Source: SAR202 cluster bacterium bin127 (GTDB lineage: Bacteria; Chloroflexota; Dehalococcoidia; Lucifugimonadales; Lucifugimonadaceae). From it: a DNA stretch of 64,000 nt. Below the pieces are notes generated by a model. That model ran no database searches, was not told where the DNA came from, and was given only the letters and a program-made list of their open reading frames with translations. Shown here piece by piece: positions 33,852 to 42,772 of the stretch. Numbering within the stretch: position 1 is the first letter of the stretch; every line of letters begins with the position of its first letter. Made by a program: the position numbers and the translations under genes. The stretch spans positions 62,001-126,000 of the forward strand of contig MPNN01000001.1 of NCBI GenBank assembly GCA_002239045.1. Reading direction: 5' to 3'.

Positions 33852-34153
33852 ACCAATTGCTCCTCCAAGGCAGGCCACTCAGACTTTTCGACGAACAGCT
33901 GCATTGGGATGCCAGGGTATCCGAGCTCTTCAGCGCGAGGCCAGAGTTGTCTGGACAGCCCCAGAGTCCAAGTCGGATCCAACTTCTTTTGGTCGCCCTG
34001 AAAGACGATGTAGGAGCGCAGGTATTCCTCACCATCGTGGTCGAAATGGGGTGTTACTACTATGGGGCCAAACTCGATCTCGTCCCTGAAGCGTTCACGC
34101 AACAGAGCTTCAATCAGTTGCTTGATCTCGTCGGTGGCTTCTTCAACCGTCAT
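33848..34153 (-). CDS. Small partner of the HEPN-like protein
   Basis: 101-residue unknown protein. N-terminal helix (EEATDEIKQLIEALLRERF), then strands including IEFGPIVVTPHFDHDGEEYL and SYIVFQGDQKKLDPTW, and a C-terminal helix with YPGIPMQLFVEKSEW. It shows no MNT (GSxxxxxxD) motif, so this is not the classical HEPN-MNT pair. The GTGA overlap implies coupled translation with the HEPN-like gene, as in toxin-antitoxin operons. An antitoxin role is a hypothesis. Confidence 0.55.
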   Translation of the reverse strand: MTVEEATDEIKQLIEALLRERFRDEIEFGPIVVTPHFDHDGEEYLRSYIVFQGDQKKLDPTWTLGLSRQLWPRAEELGYPGIPMQLFVEKSEWPALEEQLV

Positions 34154-34276
34154 CGCCTACCTCTTAAGTTGACCAAATTCTCCGCGTCATCGGTAGATTT
34201 CATTATCGATGATGCGGAGATACGATGAACGACGAGCAGAAGTTCCCGTAGGACTGGCCGTCGCTTCGGCAGCGGG

Positions 34277-34750
34277 CTAGATTGCCGCCACTGCTGCCTT
34301 GACGTCGTCGTAGGAGGGTTCGTTTAGGGGGGAGTCGGAGACCCATGACCACTGGACTTTGCCGTTGGCGTCGATGACGAAGACGGAGCGTTGGGCGACG
34401 TTGTAGCCTTCGATGCCGGCGAGGTTGGCGAGGCTGACACCATAGGCGTCGACGGTTGCGCCGCCGAGGTCGCTGAGCAGCGGGAAGGTGAGGTCGTTCT
34501 GGCTGTGGAATTCGGCTTGGGAGAACGGTGGATCGACGGAGATGCCGAAGACTTTGCTGTTCATGTCATTAAAGGACGACAGGGAGTCGCGGAATGTGCA
34601 CATTTCGGTTTGGCAAACGCCGGTGAAGGCGGCGGGGAAAAATGCGAGGACGACGTTTGAGCCGCGCTGGTCACTCAGGGAGACCATCTCTCCGTCGGTG
34701 GATCTGAGGTTGAAGTCTGGTGCTTGATCGCCTACGTTTACTGCGGCCAT
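34277..34750 (-). CDS. Peroxiredoxin (AhpE/BCP-type)
   Basis: Reduces hydrogen peroxide and organic or peroxynitrite substrates in the cytosol. 157 residues of thioredoxin fold with the active-site segment [19 protein letters not shown]: peroxidatic Cys in the TxxC pattern, and a second Cys five residues on that may resolve the disulfide within the same helix. The later conserved Arg is in [10 protein letters not shown]. Electron donor could be the thioredoxin at 57234. Complete, single gene, leftward, with about 100 bases to a divergent reductase gene. Confidence 0.92.
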   Translation of the reverse strand: MAAVNVGDQAPDFNLRSTDGEMVSLSDQRGSNVVLAFFPAAFTGVCQTEMCTFRDSLSSFNDMNSKVFGISVDPPFSQAEFHSQNDLTFPLLSDLGGATVDAYGVSLANLAGIEGYNVAQRSVFVIDANGKVQWSWVSDSPLNEPSYDDVKAAVAAI

Positions 34751-34851
34751 TGTTTACTCCGTTGCTGGTGTTGCAGGTGGGTTGATGTTGTGTTGGTAGT
34801 GTAGATTGACGTTAGCCATTTTACTGAATTCCGACTATCGTTAATTGAGAG

Positions 34852-35982
34852 ATGTGGTTCGAGCAGTCGGGGACTGAGACAGAGATTGAGGCAGCAGAAT
34901 TGAGCAAAGACATCGCGAAGAAGCGGATTTTGATTGTGGGCGCTGGCGCCGTAGGCAGTTACATCGGCGGTTGGTTAGCCCACACGGGTCATGATGTTGT
35001 TTTTGCGGATTCGTGGGCGGAACAGATGGATACGATCAATTCTGACGGGATCCGGATTGAGGGCCCGCACGAGCCGTTTGTGTCCCATCCGCGGGCGTTC
35101 CATCTGCATCAGTCGCAGGCCTTGGCGTTGGAGCCGCAGTTTGATTTGGCATTCGTCGCGGTGAAGGCGTACGACACATCTTGGGCGGCTCGATTTGCGG
35201 CGAGGTTCGTGAAGGACGAGGGGTATTTTGTTTCTTCTCAAAACTGTATGCCGGATAGCGATCTGGCTGACGCGGTTGGAGCTGAACGGTGTATCGGATT
35301 GATCATGTCGTCGATCGCGGTGCGTGTTGGCGGGCCAGGACTTGCGCAGCGTGCTGGGACTCAGCGTCGGCGCGATATGGGCCATGTGGTGTTTCGGGCC
35401 GGTGAGCACGATGGTTCGGATTCGGAGCGGATTGCCGAGTTGGTCGAAATTCTGGATCCGATCGACGCGGGCAAAACGACAACGAATCTATATGGGGAGC
35501 GTTGGGCGAAGTTGTGTCAGAACAGTATGGGTAATCCCGTGGTCGGATCGACGCTGTGTGGCACTGCCACAATCGCTTCGTCCTCACGTGGAAGAGAGTT
35601 GCAGATCAGGTTGGCTTCGGAATCGGCGAAGGTCGGCTTGGCGCTGGGGTTGGATGTAGTGAGTTTCGGCGGATCGGCACCCAAGCATTGGGTTGCCGCG
35701 TCGAGCGATGGCGAGGTCTATGAGGAGCTGGATAACAAGATGGCAGAGTCCGCCGGTGCGTCGACTGGCGATTGGCATCCATCTATGGGTCAGGATGTTG
35801 CGAACGGTCGCCCTTCGGAGATCGATTTCATGAATGGCCACGTATTGCAGAAGGGTAGAGAAGTGGGGGTCGAGACTCCGGTTACGGCGTCGATTGTGGA
35901 GGCGATGCGGAGGATTGACCGAGGCGAGTTGCTCCCAAAGGAATCGAACATTGAAATGATCTTGTCGAACGCTGGTTACTGA
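34852..35982 (+). CDS. Ketopantoate reductase-like (ApbA/PanE family) oxidoreductase
   Basis: NADPH-dependent 2-dehydropantoate 2-reductase family. A 25-residue polar N terminus precedes the Rossmann motif ILIVGAGAVGSYIGGWLA; the central LAFVAVKAYDT carries the family's conserved Lys, and the helical C-terminal domain has the Lys-bearing YGERWAKLCQNSMGNPV. The final region, DFMNGHVLQKGREVGVETP, is diagnostic of the family (NGxVvrxGrexGvptP). 376 residues, longer than E. coli PanE. Whether the substrate is ketopantoate (CoA synthesis) or another 2-keto acid cannot be decided from sequence. Confidence 0.85.
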   Translation: MWFEQSGTETEIEAAELSKDIAKKRILIVGAGAVGSYIGGWLAHTGHDVVFADSWAEQMDTINSDGIRIEGPHEPFVSHPRAFHLHQSQALALEPQFDLAFVAVKAYDTSWAARFAARFVKDEGYFVSSQNCMPDSDLADAVGAERCIGLIMSSIAVRVGGPGLAQRAGTQRRRDMGHVVFRAGEHDGSDSERIAELVEILDPIDAGKTTTNLYGERWAKLCQNSMGNPVVGSTLCGTATIASSSRGRELQIRLASESAKVGLALGLDVVSFGGSAPKHWVAASSDGEVYEELDNKMAESAGASTGDWHPSMGQDVANGRPSEIDFMNGHVLQKGREVGVETPVTASIVEAMRRIDRGELLPKESNIEMILSNAGY

Positions 35983-36015
35983 TTTGCGCTTCGACGTTTT
36001 GGCGACACTCGAGCA

Positions 36016-38868
36016 TTGATTTCCGAACGCTCTCAATTGGCGAACACGGTCTCGCCGCGCGCAGAAACGCTGGTGGCGTTCGACTTGGAGACCACCGGGT
36101 TGAATTCGGCATCGGATCGGATTATCGACGTCGGTGCGGTGAAGTTTCGCGGCGATGAGCAGATTGATGTCTTTCATTCCTTGGTCAATCCGCGTAAGGC
36201 GTTGCCGGAGTTCATCGTTTCACTGACGGGAATCACGCAGGCGGACGTGGATGCCGCGCCGGATTGGGACACCATACGCGACGATCTCGACGATTTCATC
36301 GGTGGTGCGCGTTTGGTAGGGCACAACGTGGAGTTCGATGTCGGATTCTTAAGGTCGCACGGCATCCGGATCGAGCAGTTGTGTTACGACACGGAGCAGA
36401 TGGCGCGCGTGACGTTGCCGCAGGGTCCCGAGTTCGGATTGGGGCGTTTGGCGCAGCGGTTCGACGTCTTGCATGATGATCCCCATCGCGCATTGTCGGA
36501 TGCACTGGCTTCGAAGGATCTTTTTCTGATTTTTCTGGCGAAATTCGAGAAATGGCCGGTTGGTTCGCTGGCGCGGATCGCGCAGCTGGGATCAAGGGCT
36601 AGGTGGAGTGTCAGTGAATTAGCGGGCAACATGGTTTCTGCAGGGGATGGCGTCGATGATGTGGTCGGTCGATTGGGCATCGACGAGACTTCGTTGAGTG
36701 AACGGTTGCAGTTGCCGTCGAGATTCGCTACGTCTGCTGAAATGGGTGTTGATGCGGATGGCCAGCCCTCTGACGAGCATGTGGTTCAGACCGAGATGGC
36801 GTTCTTGCCAGGCGGCTTGGTTGAGACGACGATGCCGGCGTTCGAATCGCGGGACGGTCAACGGGAGATGGCGGTTGCGGTTGCGCGTGCAATCGCGGGT
36901 CAAGAGAAGCTGATCGTCGAAGCCGGGACTGGTATCGGGAAATCGTTGGCTTATCTATTGCCAGCGGCGTTGATGGTGGCTGGTCAAGGCGGCAAGGCGG
37001 TGATCTCGACGAACACGTTGAACCTGCAGGAGCAGTTGTTAAACAAAGATTTCGCAACGGTACAGGAGATCGTGCGTCGGGAGACTGGTGTCGAGTTGGA
37101 TGCGGTGCAGTTGAAGGGACGTTCGAACTACTTGTGTGTTCAGCGTTGGCGAGATGCGGTTACGCAGCCCAACCACGGGCAGACTGATGCTCGCGTACTT
37201 TCGCAGTGTCTGAATTGGCTTTCTGAGACGGAGACGGGGGACCGTGCCGAGTTGTCGTTGGGGTGGGATACCGGGGCGTTCAGTCGGCTTTCGGCAGAGG
37301 GATGTCCTCCGAGCATCACCGGAGGCGGATTCCCGTGCCAGGGTCCGCCGTGTTTCATGCTGAAGGCGCGCGCTAATGCGCATCAAGCGGACGTTCTAAT
37401 CGTGAATCATGCGTTGTTGCTCAGCGATATGACGGCGGAGAACAATATCTTGCCGCCGCATCAGGTTTTGGTGATCGACGAGGCGCACCACTTGCGGGAT
37501 GTTGCAACGCGGCATCTAGGCTTCGAAATCCGCGAGTCGCCGGTGATGGACGATTTGAGTGCGTTGACCCGGAGCGATGGTATGTTGCCTCGGTTGGTCC
37601 GTCTCGCGACGATGCGTGGCGGTGGCGATGAGGTATTGTCGTCGGTGCCGGAAATCCAGCGGCGCATCGTCGAAGCAGCCGACAAGGCTACGCTCGACGT
37701 GAGCAGGATGTTTGACGCGTTGCGGGACCTGACGACTTACGCGACACGGCGTGAACGGGTTCGTGAGATGCGGATTTTGGGGATGACGCGGATCACTCAG
37801 GAGTGGCGTCGAGGCGTTGATGAGCATTGGGTTTCGCTGCATCCGGCTTTGAGCGCGGTTGTGAACGGTTTGCGTTCGTTGTTGGACTTGGCGGCATCGG
37901 ATGGTCAACCGGATGCCGCGGTAATCAACGTGAACGCGTTGTTTGAGCGGCTTCGGGATGTCGATCGATGGTTGATGTCGCTGATCGAGCAGCCGGATGA
38001 GAATTTCGTTTATTGGAGTTCCGTGAATCAACGTCGCAATATGGAGTTGCAACTCAGCGGAGCGCCGTTGGATGTGTCTGCCGAGTTGCGTGAGCGCTTG
38101 TTCAGCCAAGACCGGGCGCACGTATTGACGGGTGCGACGATCAGCGACGGGGGTAGTTTCGAGCGTGCTCAGACCACGTTGGGTTTTGATGCCGATGAGA
38201 CGCTGCACATCGGGTCGCCGTTCAATTTCAAGGAGGCCGCGCTGATTTTGGTGCCGGAGGACATCCCGCAACCGAACACGCCGGGTTACAACGAGGCGGT
38301 CACGAGTGCGATCCACGACATCGCAATGGCGACGCAGGGTAGGACGCTGGCTCTCTTTACCGCAAATTCGGCGTTGAACACAACGCGAGACATACTGTTC
38401 AATCGGTTCAAGAATGCCGAGACGCAGGTGTTCGGACAGGGTCGAGATGGACCGGCCTCAAGGGTGATGCAGTTGTTGAACGACTCTGAAGATGCTGTGG
38501 CGTTGGGAGCGATGAGCCTTTGGGAAGGGATCGATTTGCAGGATGCGTCGATCAACTCATTGGTGATGACGCGATTGCCGTTTCCGGTTCCGCGAGATCC
38601 GATTCATGAGGCGCGTTCGGAGAATTTAGAAAACCCGTTCAATGGCTATTTTGTACCGGAAGCAGTAACGAAGTTCCGTCAGGGTTTTGGCCGGTTGATC
38701 CGTTCACGCAATGACCGAGGGGTTTTTGTCGTGTTAGATAGACGGATAATCTCGAAATCATATGGTCGTCTGTTCCAGAGATCGATACCACAGGCCACGG
38801 TGCGCCGGGTCACTTTAGGGACGCTGTCAGATTATGTGGGGCGATGGTTATCGGGAGTTCCGATTTGA
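36016..38868 (+). CDS. dinG: DinG-family helicase with N-terminal DnaQ-like 3'-5' exonuclease
   Basis: Combines an exonuclease with an XPD/DinG-type 5'-3' DNA helicase, likely for repair of damaged or R-loop DNA. Exonuclease (about residues 18-180): VAFDLETTGL (Exo I), GHNVEFDVGFL (Exo II), HRALSDALA (Exo III with the DEDDh His). Helicase: Walker A VEAGTGIGKS, DEAH box VIDEAHH, a late ALGAMSLWEGID motif and the FRQGFGRLIRS arginine motif. 950 residues, typical for Firmicutes/Chloroflexota DinG fusions. TTG at 36016 seems to be the start since no ATG precedes the exonuclease. Its end overlaps the glycosylase gene by 25 bases, an apparent repair operon. Confidence 0.9.
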   Translation: MISERSQLANTVSPRAETLVAFDLETTGLNSASDRIIDVGAVKFRGDEQIDVFHSLVNPRKALPEFIVSLTGITQADVDAAPDWDTIRDDLDDFIGGARLVGHNVEFDVGFLRSHGIRIEQLCYDTEQMARVTLPQGPEFGLGRLAQRFDVLHDDPHRALSDALASKDLFLIFLAKFEKWPVGSLARIAQLGSRARWSVSELAGNMVSAGDGVDDVVGRLGIDETSLSERLQLPSRFATSAEMGVDADGQPSDEHVVQTEMAFLPGGLVETTMPAFESRDGQREMAVAVARAIAGQEKLIVEAGTGIGKSLAYLLPAALMVAGQGGKAVISTNTLNLQEQLLNKDFATVQEIVRRETGVELDAVQLKGRSNYLCVQRWRDAVTQPNHGQTDARVLSQCLNWLSETETGDRAELSLGWDTGAFSRLSAEGCPPSITGGGFPCQGPPCFMLKARANAHQADVLIVNHALLLSDMTAENNILPPHQVLVIDEAHHLRDVATRHLGFEIRESPVMDDLSALTRSDGMLPRLVRLATMRGGGDEVLSSVPEIQRRIVEAADKATLDVSRMFDALRDLTTYATRRERVREMRILGMTRITQEWRRGVDEHWVSLHPALSAVVNGLRSLLDLAASDGQPDAAVINVNALFERLRDVDRWLMSLIEQPDENFVYWSSVNQRRNMELQLSGAPLDVSAELRERLFSQDRAHVLTGATISDGGSFERAQTTLGFDADETLHIGSPFNFKEAALILVPEDIPQPNTPGYNEAVTSAIHDIAMATQGRTLALFTANSALNTTRDILFNRFKNAETQVFGQGRDGPASRVMQLLNDSEDAVALGAMSLWEGIDLQDASINSLVMTRLPFPVPRDPIHEARSENLENPFNGYFVPEAVTKFRQGFGRLIRSRNDRGVFVVLDRRIISKSYGRLFQRSIPQATVRRVTLGTLSDYVGRWLSGVPI

Positions 38869-39764
38869 GATTCGCACCGGCGTCGCAATTAGCCGAGGTG
38901 CCGCGGATGTCGACGATGACGTTGGATATCGAGCCGTTCGATCTTGAGCAGACATTGGATGGCGGGCAGGCCTTCCGGTGGCATTTGTTAGGAGACGCTT
39001 CGTATTGCGGGGTGGTGGAATCGCGCGCTGTGCACATCGCAAGCGAAGGGCGACGAGTGGTAGTTTCGTTCGACGCCGATGATTCCCAAGATGAGATGCG
39101 GGAACGTGCGGAGGATTATCTGCAGGCCGTTATGGACGTAAGCGAGGTTCGCAGAGTTCTAGGCTCCGAACCTGGTTTTGGAGAGTCCGTTTCGAAATCA
39201 CCATTAGTGCGAGTGATGCGACAGGAGCCATGGGAATGTTTGGCGGCCTTCATCTGTTCGCAGAACTCGAACATTCCCCGTATCAAGCAGATGGTGGCTG
39301 CCGTTGCCCGCTTGGGTAGACGGATCGGCGAAGAAGAGTGGGCATACGAGTTTCCCGAACCGAGGGTTGTCGCCGACGCCGGGGAGGCGTATCTGCGTTC
39401 GGTGGGGCTAGGCTACCGCGCAAAGCATCTGTCACTCACTGCTCAGGTGGTTGCGGGTTGGGGAGACGGCGCACTTGCTCGTCTCAGGACTGCGTCATAT
39501 TCCGAAGCTAAGGACGCTCTGATGGAGTTGCAAGGCGTCGGACCTAAAGTAGCGGATTGCGTGTTGGCCTATTCGTTAGACAAAGGCGAGGCATTCCCGG
39601 TCGACGTGCACGTTCGAAGAGCGGCGATACGTCTCTACGGCTTGGATGAAGACATCAAGAACGACATGGTCGGGGAGTGGGCGCGGGATCGATTCGGGAA
39701 GTATGCGGCTTGGGCGCAGTTGTACATGTTCCGAGACGAGATCAATCGTCGGCTAACCAGTTGA
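38844..39764 (+). CDS. 8-oxoguanine DNA glycosylase (OGG1/AlkA family)
   Basis: Base-excision glycosylase/lyase that removes oxidised guanine. N-terminal FDLEQTLDGGQAFRWHLL is the OGG1 signature; SQNSNIPRIKQMV follows, and the helix-hairpin-helix LMELQGVGPKVADCVLAYSL holds the Schiff-base lysine. The catalytic Asp is in AFPVDVHVRRA. 306 residues from ATG at 38844, or 285 from ATG at 38907 just before the first family strand. It overlaps dinG and is convergent with the CCA-transferase-like gene, with 23 bases of 3' overlap. Confidence 0.9.
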   Translation: MVIGSSDLRFAPASQLAEVPRMSTMTLDIEPFDLEQTLDGGQAFRWHLLGDASYCGVVESRAVHIASEGRRVVVSFDADDSQDEMRERAEDYLQAVMDVSEVRRVLGSEPGFGESVSKSPLVRVMRQEPWECLAAFICSQNSNIPRIKQMVAAVARLGRRIGEEEWAYEFPEPRVVADAGEAYLRSVGLGYRAKHLSLTAQVVAGWGDGALARLRTASYSEAKDALMELQGVGPKVADCVLAYSLDKGEAFPVDVHVRRAAIRLYGLDEDIKNDMVGEWARDRFGKYAAWAQLYMFRDEINRRLTS

Positions 39765-41055
39765 CGATGTGATGTCGCTCTTCCACGGCGCTCGAGATGG
39801 CGCCTTGGATGCGGAGAGTGAGTAGTTCGTCTAGTAGTTTGCCGACCATAGGACCTTGTTCGACCCCCAGTGCGATCAGGTCGTCACCCTTCAGATCGGC
39901 GCGGACGTGACGGAGACGAGTTCGGAAATCGTGGAAACGGGACTTTACTGTGGCGCTGTGTTCGGCGGCGATTGCGGCTCGGACAACGTCGTCTGGCACG
40001 CCTATCAGTGAGCGATACAGGTCGATGTCTGAGACATCGGTGTATCGGCATCGATCGGCGATGTTGCGTGCAGTGGAGGAGTGTTTGGCGGTTGCAGCCC
40101 ATTCGGTCGGCATCGACAACCGGTGTGGTAGCGCGGTCAATGTATCCGGTGGCAATAGGTAGGCGAATGCGGCGAATCGTTCCAAATTGGGGGCGTTCGT
40201 CGGTATGTGTCGGAATGAGTCCTGCGGAAACGATGCGTCGACGCCGAGTGGATCCAGCAGTCCCGTTGTGTCTGCGAGTTCGCGCAGCGCGTCGAGTTTC
40301 TCGTGGCGAGTAAACCACAGACTGAACTCGTTAAATACCCTCTGCGGTGAGTATTCAACCATGCGTCGCAGGTCGTCGCGGGCGTCGGATAACGCCTGAG
40401 CGGTTGCGGCTTCGAATCGGTAGTCGTATCTGGCGGCAAGGCGGACACCTCGCAACATGCGGAGCGGGTCTTCTCGGAACGAATCTTCGCGGATGATGCG
40501 AAGGATGCCGCGGTCGGTGTCTCCTCGACCGCCGAATGGATCGATAAGCCCGCCTAAGCCGTCCGGATGGATAGGCATTGCCATTGCATTGATCGTGAAA
40601 TCGCGTCTGGATAGATCCGTTTCGATGTCGTCGATAAGAGTGATCTTAGGGAGCGAGCCGTATGGTTCGTAAGTATCGATGCGCGCCGAGGCGATGTCGA
40701 TGATGATTTGGTCAAACTTCAGTTTCGCGGTGTGATGCTGTGAGACAGCGACCAATTGACAGCGACCTGTGTCGGCGACAACGGTGCGAGCGAAATGCTC
40801 TGCATCACCGATTACGCAGATGTCTGGTGACGTGGAGATTTCCGGAAGTTGAGCGACTAAATCTCGTACCATGCCGCCGACCAAAAAGATTCGGTTGGAC
40901 GTGGCGGCGGCGATGCGGGATATCGTCGATAGGCAGCCAGCGACCTCTTCCTGAAGTTGACCTGAGCGAACAAGGGCAGCATACGCTGCCACGGGTCCGA
41001 TAGGTTTTGGGGTATCTGCCATCACGTCAACGGTTTCCCGAATGATATTTGTCAC
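39742..41055 (-). CDS. CCA tRNA nucleotidyltransferase / poly(A) polymerase family protein with altered catalytic Asp
   Basis: Class II nucleotidyltransferase that normally builds or repairs tRNA 3' CCA ends. Present: FLVGGMVRDLVAQ (residues 58-69), SRRDFTINAMAMP and GVRLAARYDYRFE with the usual neck helices. In the metal-binding pair, normally DxD, the sequence reads TSPDICVIGDA: Ser76 stands at the first Asp, Asp78 is kept. That could cripple metal binding. A GTG at 41055 starts the long form; ATG at 41022 is an alternative. 437 residues. The presence of a CCA encoded in the tRNA-Sec gene is noted but does not settle whether this enzyme is essential. Confidence 0.85.
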   Translation of the reverse strand: MTNIIRETVDVMADTPKPIGPVAAYAALVRSGQLQEEVAGCLSTISRIAAATSNRIFLVGGMVRDLVAQLPEISTSPDICVIGDAEHFARTVVADTGRCQLVAVSQHHTAKLKFDQIIIDIASARIDTYEPYGSLPKITLIDDIETDLSRRDFTINAMAMPIHPDGLGGLIDPFGGRGDTDRGILRIIREDSFREDPLRMLRGVRLAARYDYRFEAATAQALSDARDDLRRMVEYSPQRVFNEFSLWFTRHEKLDALRELADTTGLLDPLGVDASFPQDSFRHIPTNAPNLERFAAFAYLLPPDTLTALPHRLSMPTEWAATAKHSSTARNIADRCRYTDVSDIDLYRSLIGVPDDVVRAAIAAEHSATVKSRFHDFRTRLRHVRADLKGDDLIALGVEQGPMVGKLLDELLTLRIQGAISSAVEERHHIVNWLADD

Positions 41056-41085
41056 GGCTTATGATGGTTTTGGGTTTGGTTTGGC

Positions 41086-41094
41086 TGGTAGAAT
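41086..41094 (+). promoter_or_regulatory. Extended -10 promoter candidate for the DsbA-like selenoprotein gene
   Basis: TGGTAGAAT is an extended -10 (TGn plus TAGAAT at 41089-41094). The same TGGTAGAATC occurs at 57142-57151 before trxA, the other redox gene here. No clear -35 is seen. The leader to ATG 41191 would be about 90 bases. Confidence 0.4.
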
Positions 41095-41190
41095 CTCTTA
41101 AAGTTCAAGCAAATATCCGAAGGCATCGCGGTCATCAAGGAGTAAAGCAATTCTCCAAAATCGACCGCCCGCGAGAAAGGTCGGCACGAT

Positions 41191-41826
41191 ATGACTAGCG
41201 ACCTCCCGATCAAGATCGATGTATTCATCGACTATACCTGACCCTGGGTGCGTCAAGCTGGGATCTGGTTGTCCCGGGTGAAACAGGAGATGGGCGACGA
41301 CCTCGATATTACGTATCGTAGTTTCGCGCTCGAGCAGGTGAATTCAAAAAACGGTCCAGAATGGAAGGCTTGGGAGCAGGGCCCCGATTATGAGAGCCGC
41401 GGGTTGTGGGCGTTGCGGGGCGGTATCGCTTCGCAGATGCAGGGTTGGGATGCTCACGACAAGTGGATGCTCGAGCTTCAGCACTTCAAGTTTGTTGAGC
41501 GGGGCGATATACGTGATCGCCAACCCGTTGTCGACGCGGCCGAACGCGCCGGCCTCGATTTGGAAAGGTTTGTAGCGGATCTCGATTCACCGGATCGACT
41601 TGCCGAGATCGGCCGAGACCACGAGGAAGCGATAGAGCAAGGGATCTTTGGTACTCCAACTTTCATCTTTGAGGACGGCACTGCCGCTTTCTTAAAGACG
41701 TTTACGCCGCCTGAAGATGAATCGTTGCCGGCGTTTGAGAACATGGTGGCGATGGCGCGGAGTCGACCATATTTCGGCGAGTTAAAGCGACCTCAACCGC
41801 CGTGGCCGCAGGGCGTCGAGGCCTAG
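41191..41826 (+). CDS. DsbA/FrnE-like thioredoxin-fold oxidoreductase, probable selenoprotein with in-frame UGA
   Basis: The frame from ATG 41191 (AAAGG upstream) is MTSDLPIKIDVFIDYT, then TGA at 41239-41241, then PWVRQAGIWL and on to a TAG at 41824. In DsbA/FrnE proteins the segment after the first strand is D-x-x-CPWC, so the UGA falls exactly on the catalytic cysteine: U17-P-W-V20. The rest is a complete family member, with the helical insert and the cis-Pro loop GIFGTPTFIF (Pro156). 211 residues counting Sec. A SECIS-like hairpin follows the UGA and the window carries tRNA-Sec. The second active-site residue is Val, as in peroxidase- or reductase-like members with a single redox centre. 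Alternatives: a nonsense pseudogene, or translation from GTG 41248 giving a protein without the active site. It is followed after 3 bases by rnc. Confidence 0.8.
41241..41279 (+). promoter_or_regulatory. Bacterial SECIS-like hairpin just after the in-frame UGA
   Basis: ACCC (41241-41244) pairs with GGGT (41276-41279); after a bulged T, GGG (41246-41248) pairs with CCC (41273-41275). Inside, CAA (41254-41256) pairs with TTG (41269-41271), then C41258-G41267 closes an 8-base loop TGGGATCT. The loop starts 17 bases after UGA and has G at its second position, which fits the bacterial SECIS rules I know (loop within 16-37 bases, 3-14 long, an early G). Folding is by eye. Confidence 0.6.
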
Positions 41827-41829
41827 TCG

Positions 41830-42753
41830 TTGGCACCGGAGACGCAATCAGAAACGGACCTAGACGAGCTTGAAGCCAGGCTCGGAGTAACATTCATCAA
41901 CCGTAATCTGCTCAGGCAGGCGTTGACTCACGAGTCTTACGTCAACGAGTGGAGCGCCGAAATTGATCAAACAGAACTGCGTTCGTATGAGCGGTTGGAA
42001 TTTCTCGGCGATGCGGTGCTGAACTTCACTGTGGCTAACGCGCTGTTTGAACAGTCGGGCAGTGCGAACGAAGGTGAACTGTCGATGGGTAGGGCCGACA
42101 TTGTTTGCAAGGATTCTCTCGCCAAGGCGGCGGATCGACTGAATCTTGGCGGATACATTCTGCGTGGCAAGGGAGAAACGGCGTTCAGTCCCAATATCCG
42201 TGACTCGGTGTTGGAAGATTCGTTCGAGGCGATTATTGGCGCCATCCATATCGATCGTGGTTTCGATGCTGCTTGCCAGTTCATATTTGATCAGTTAGGG
42301 CATCAAATCGAACACGTTGCTGAGCATGGGGTCGAAAAGGATCCAAAATCTGCGTTCCAAGAGTTGGTGCAGGGAGCGGGTTTGAAAACGCCCCGTTATC
42401 AGACAGAAACCGCCAACGTGGACTTGAACGGCGAGCCGCAGTATTTGGCGCGGGTGATGGTTGGCGGGCGACAGGTCGCTGCTGGTGTGGGTTTGAGCAA
42501 ATCGAAAGCGCAAAAAAACGCCGCGGCGAAGGCACGCGTACTTTTTGCCGACGGTATTCCTGATGAATTTGCGAAGTTGGCCGCACAGGGGGCCAGATCT
42601 GGTCGTGCACGATTGAATTCCGAAACGGCTGAGTCGCCTACGAAATCACGTTCTCAAAATTGGCGGCGCGTGGGCAATTTGTTGGGCTTCTTGGGATTGC
42701 GTAAAGGTGATGAGTCGGCGCGGCGACGGTTGGTTTATCGGCGATCTGACTAA
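41830..42753 (+). CDS. rnc: Ribonuclease III
   Basis: Cleaves double-stranded RNA in rRNA maturation and mRNA decay. The catalytic signature ERLEFLGDAVLNFTVA is intact, including the metal-binding Glu and Asp; the second acidic pair is DSFEAIIGAI. A double-stranded RNA-binding domain follows (DPKSAFQELVQGAGL to GVGLSKSKAQKNAAAKA). About 60 extra basic residues extend the C terminus (RSGRARLNSETAESPTKSRSQNWRRVG), longer than usual. TTG at 41830 is the start, 3 bases after the preceding stop. ftsY follows after 19 bases, the common rnc-ftsY neighbourhood. Confidence 0.94.
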   Translation: MAPETQSETDLDELEARLGVTFINRNLLRQALTHESYVNEWSAEIDQTELRSYERLEFLGDAVLNFTVANALFEQSGSANEGELSMGRADIVCKDSLAKAADRLNLGGYILRGKGETAFSPNIRDSVLEDSFEAIIGAIHIDRGFDAACQFIFDQLGHQIEHVAEHGVEKDPKSAFQELVQGAGLKTPRYQTETANVDLNGEPQYLARVMVGGRQVAAGVGLSKSKAQKNAAAKARVLFADGIPDEFAKLAAQGARSGRARLNSETAESPTKSRSQNWRRVGNLLGFLGLRKGDESARRRLVYRRSD

Positions 42754-42772
42754 TTCCATTTCGATGTAGAGC

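Noticed and set aside
41248-41826. A protein starting at GTG 41248 as the true product of the DsbA-like gene
   Set aside because: It would begin after the catalytic residue and first beta strand, has no ribosome-binding site, and ignores a well-placed ATG with AAAGG at 41191. The UGA/Sec reading explains all the data better.
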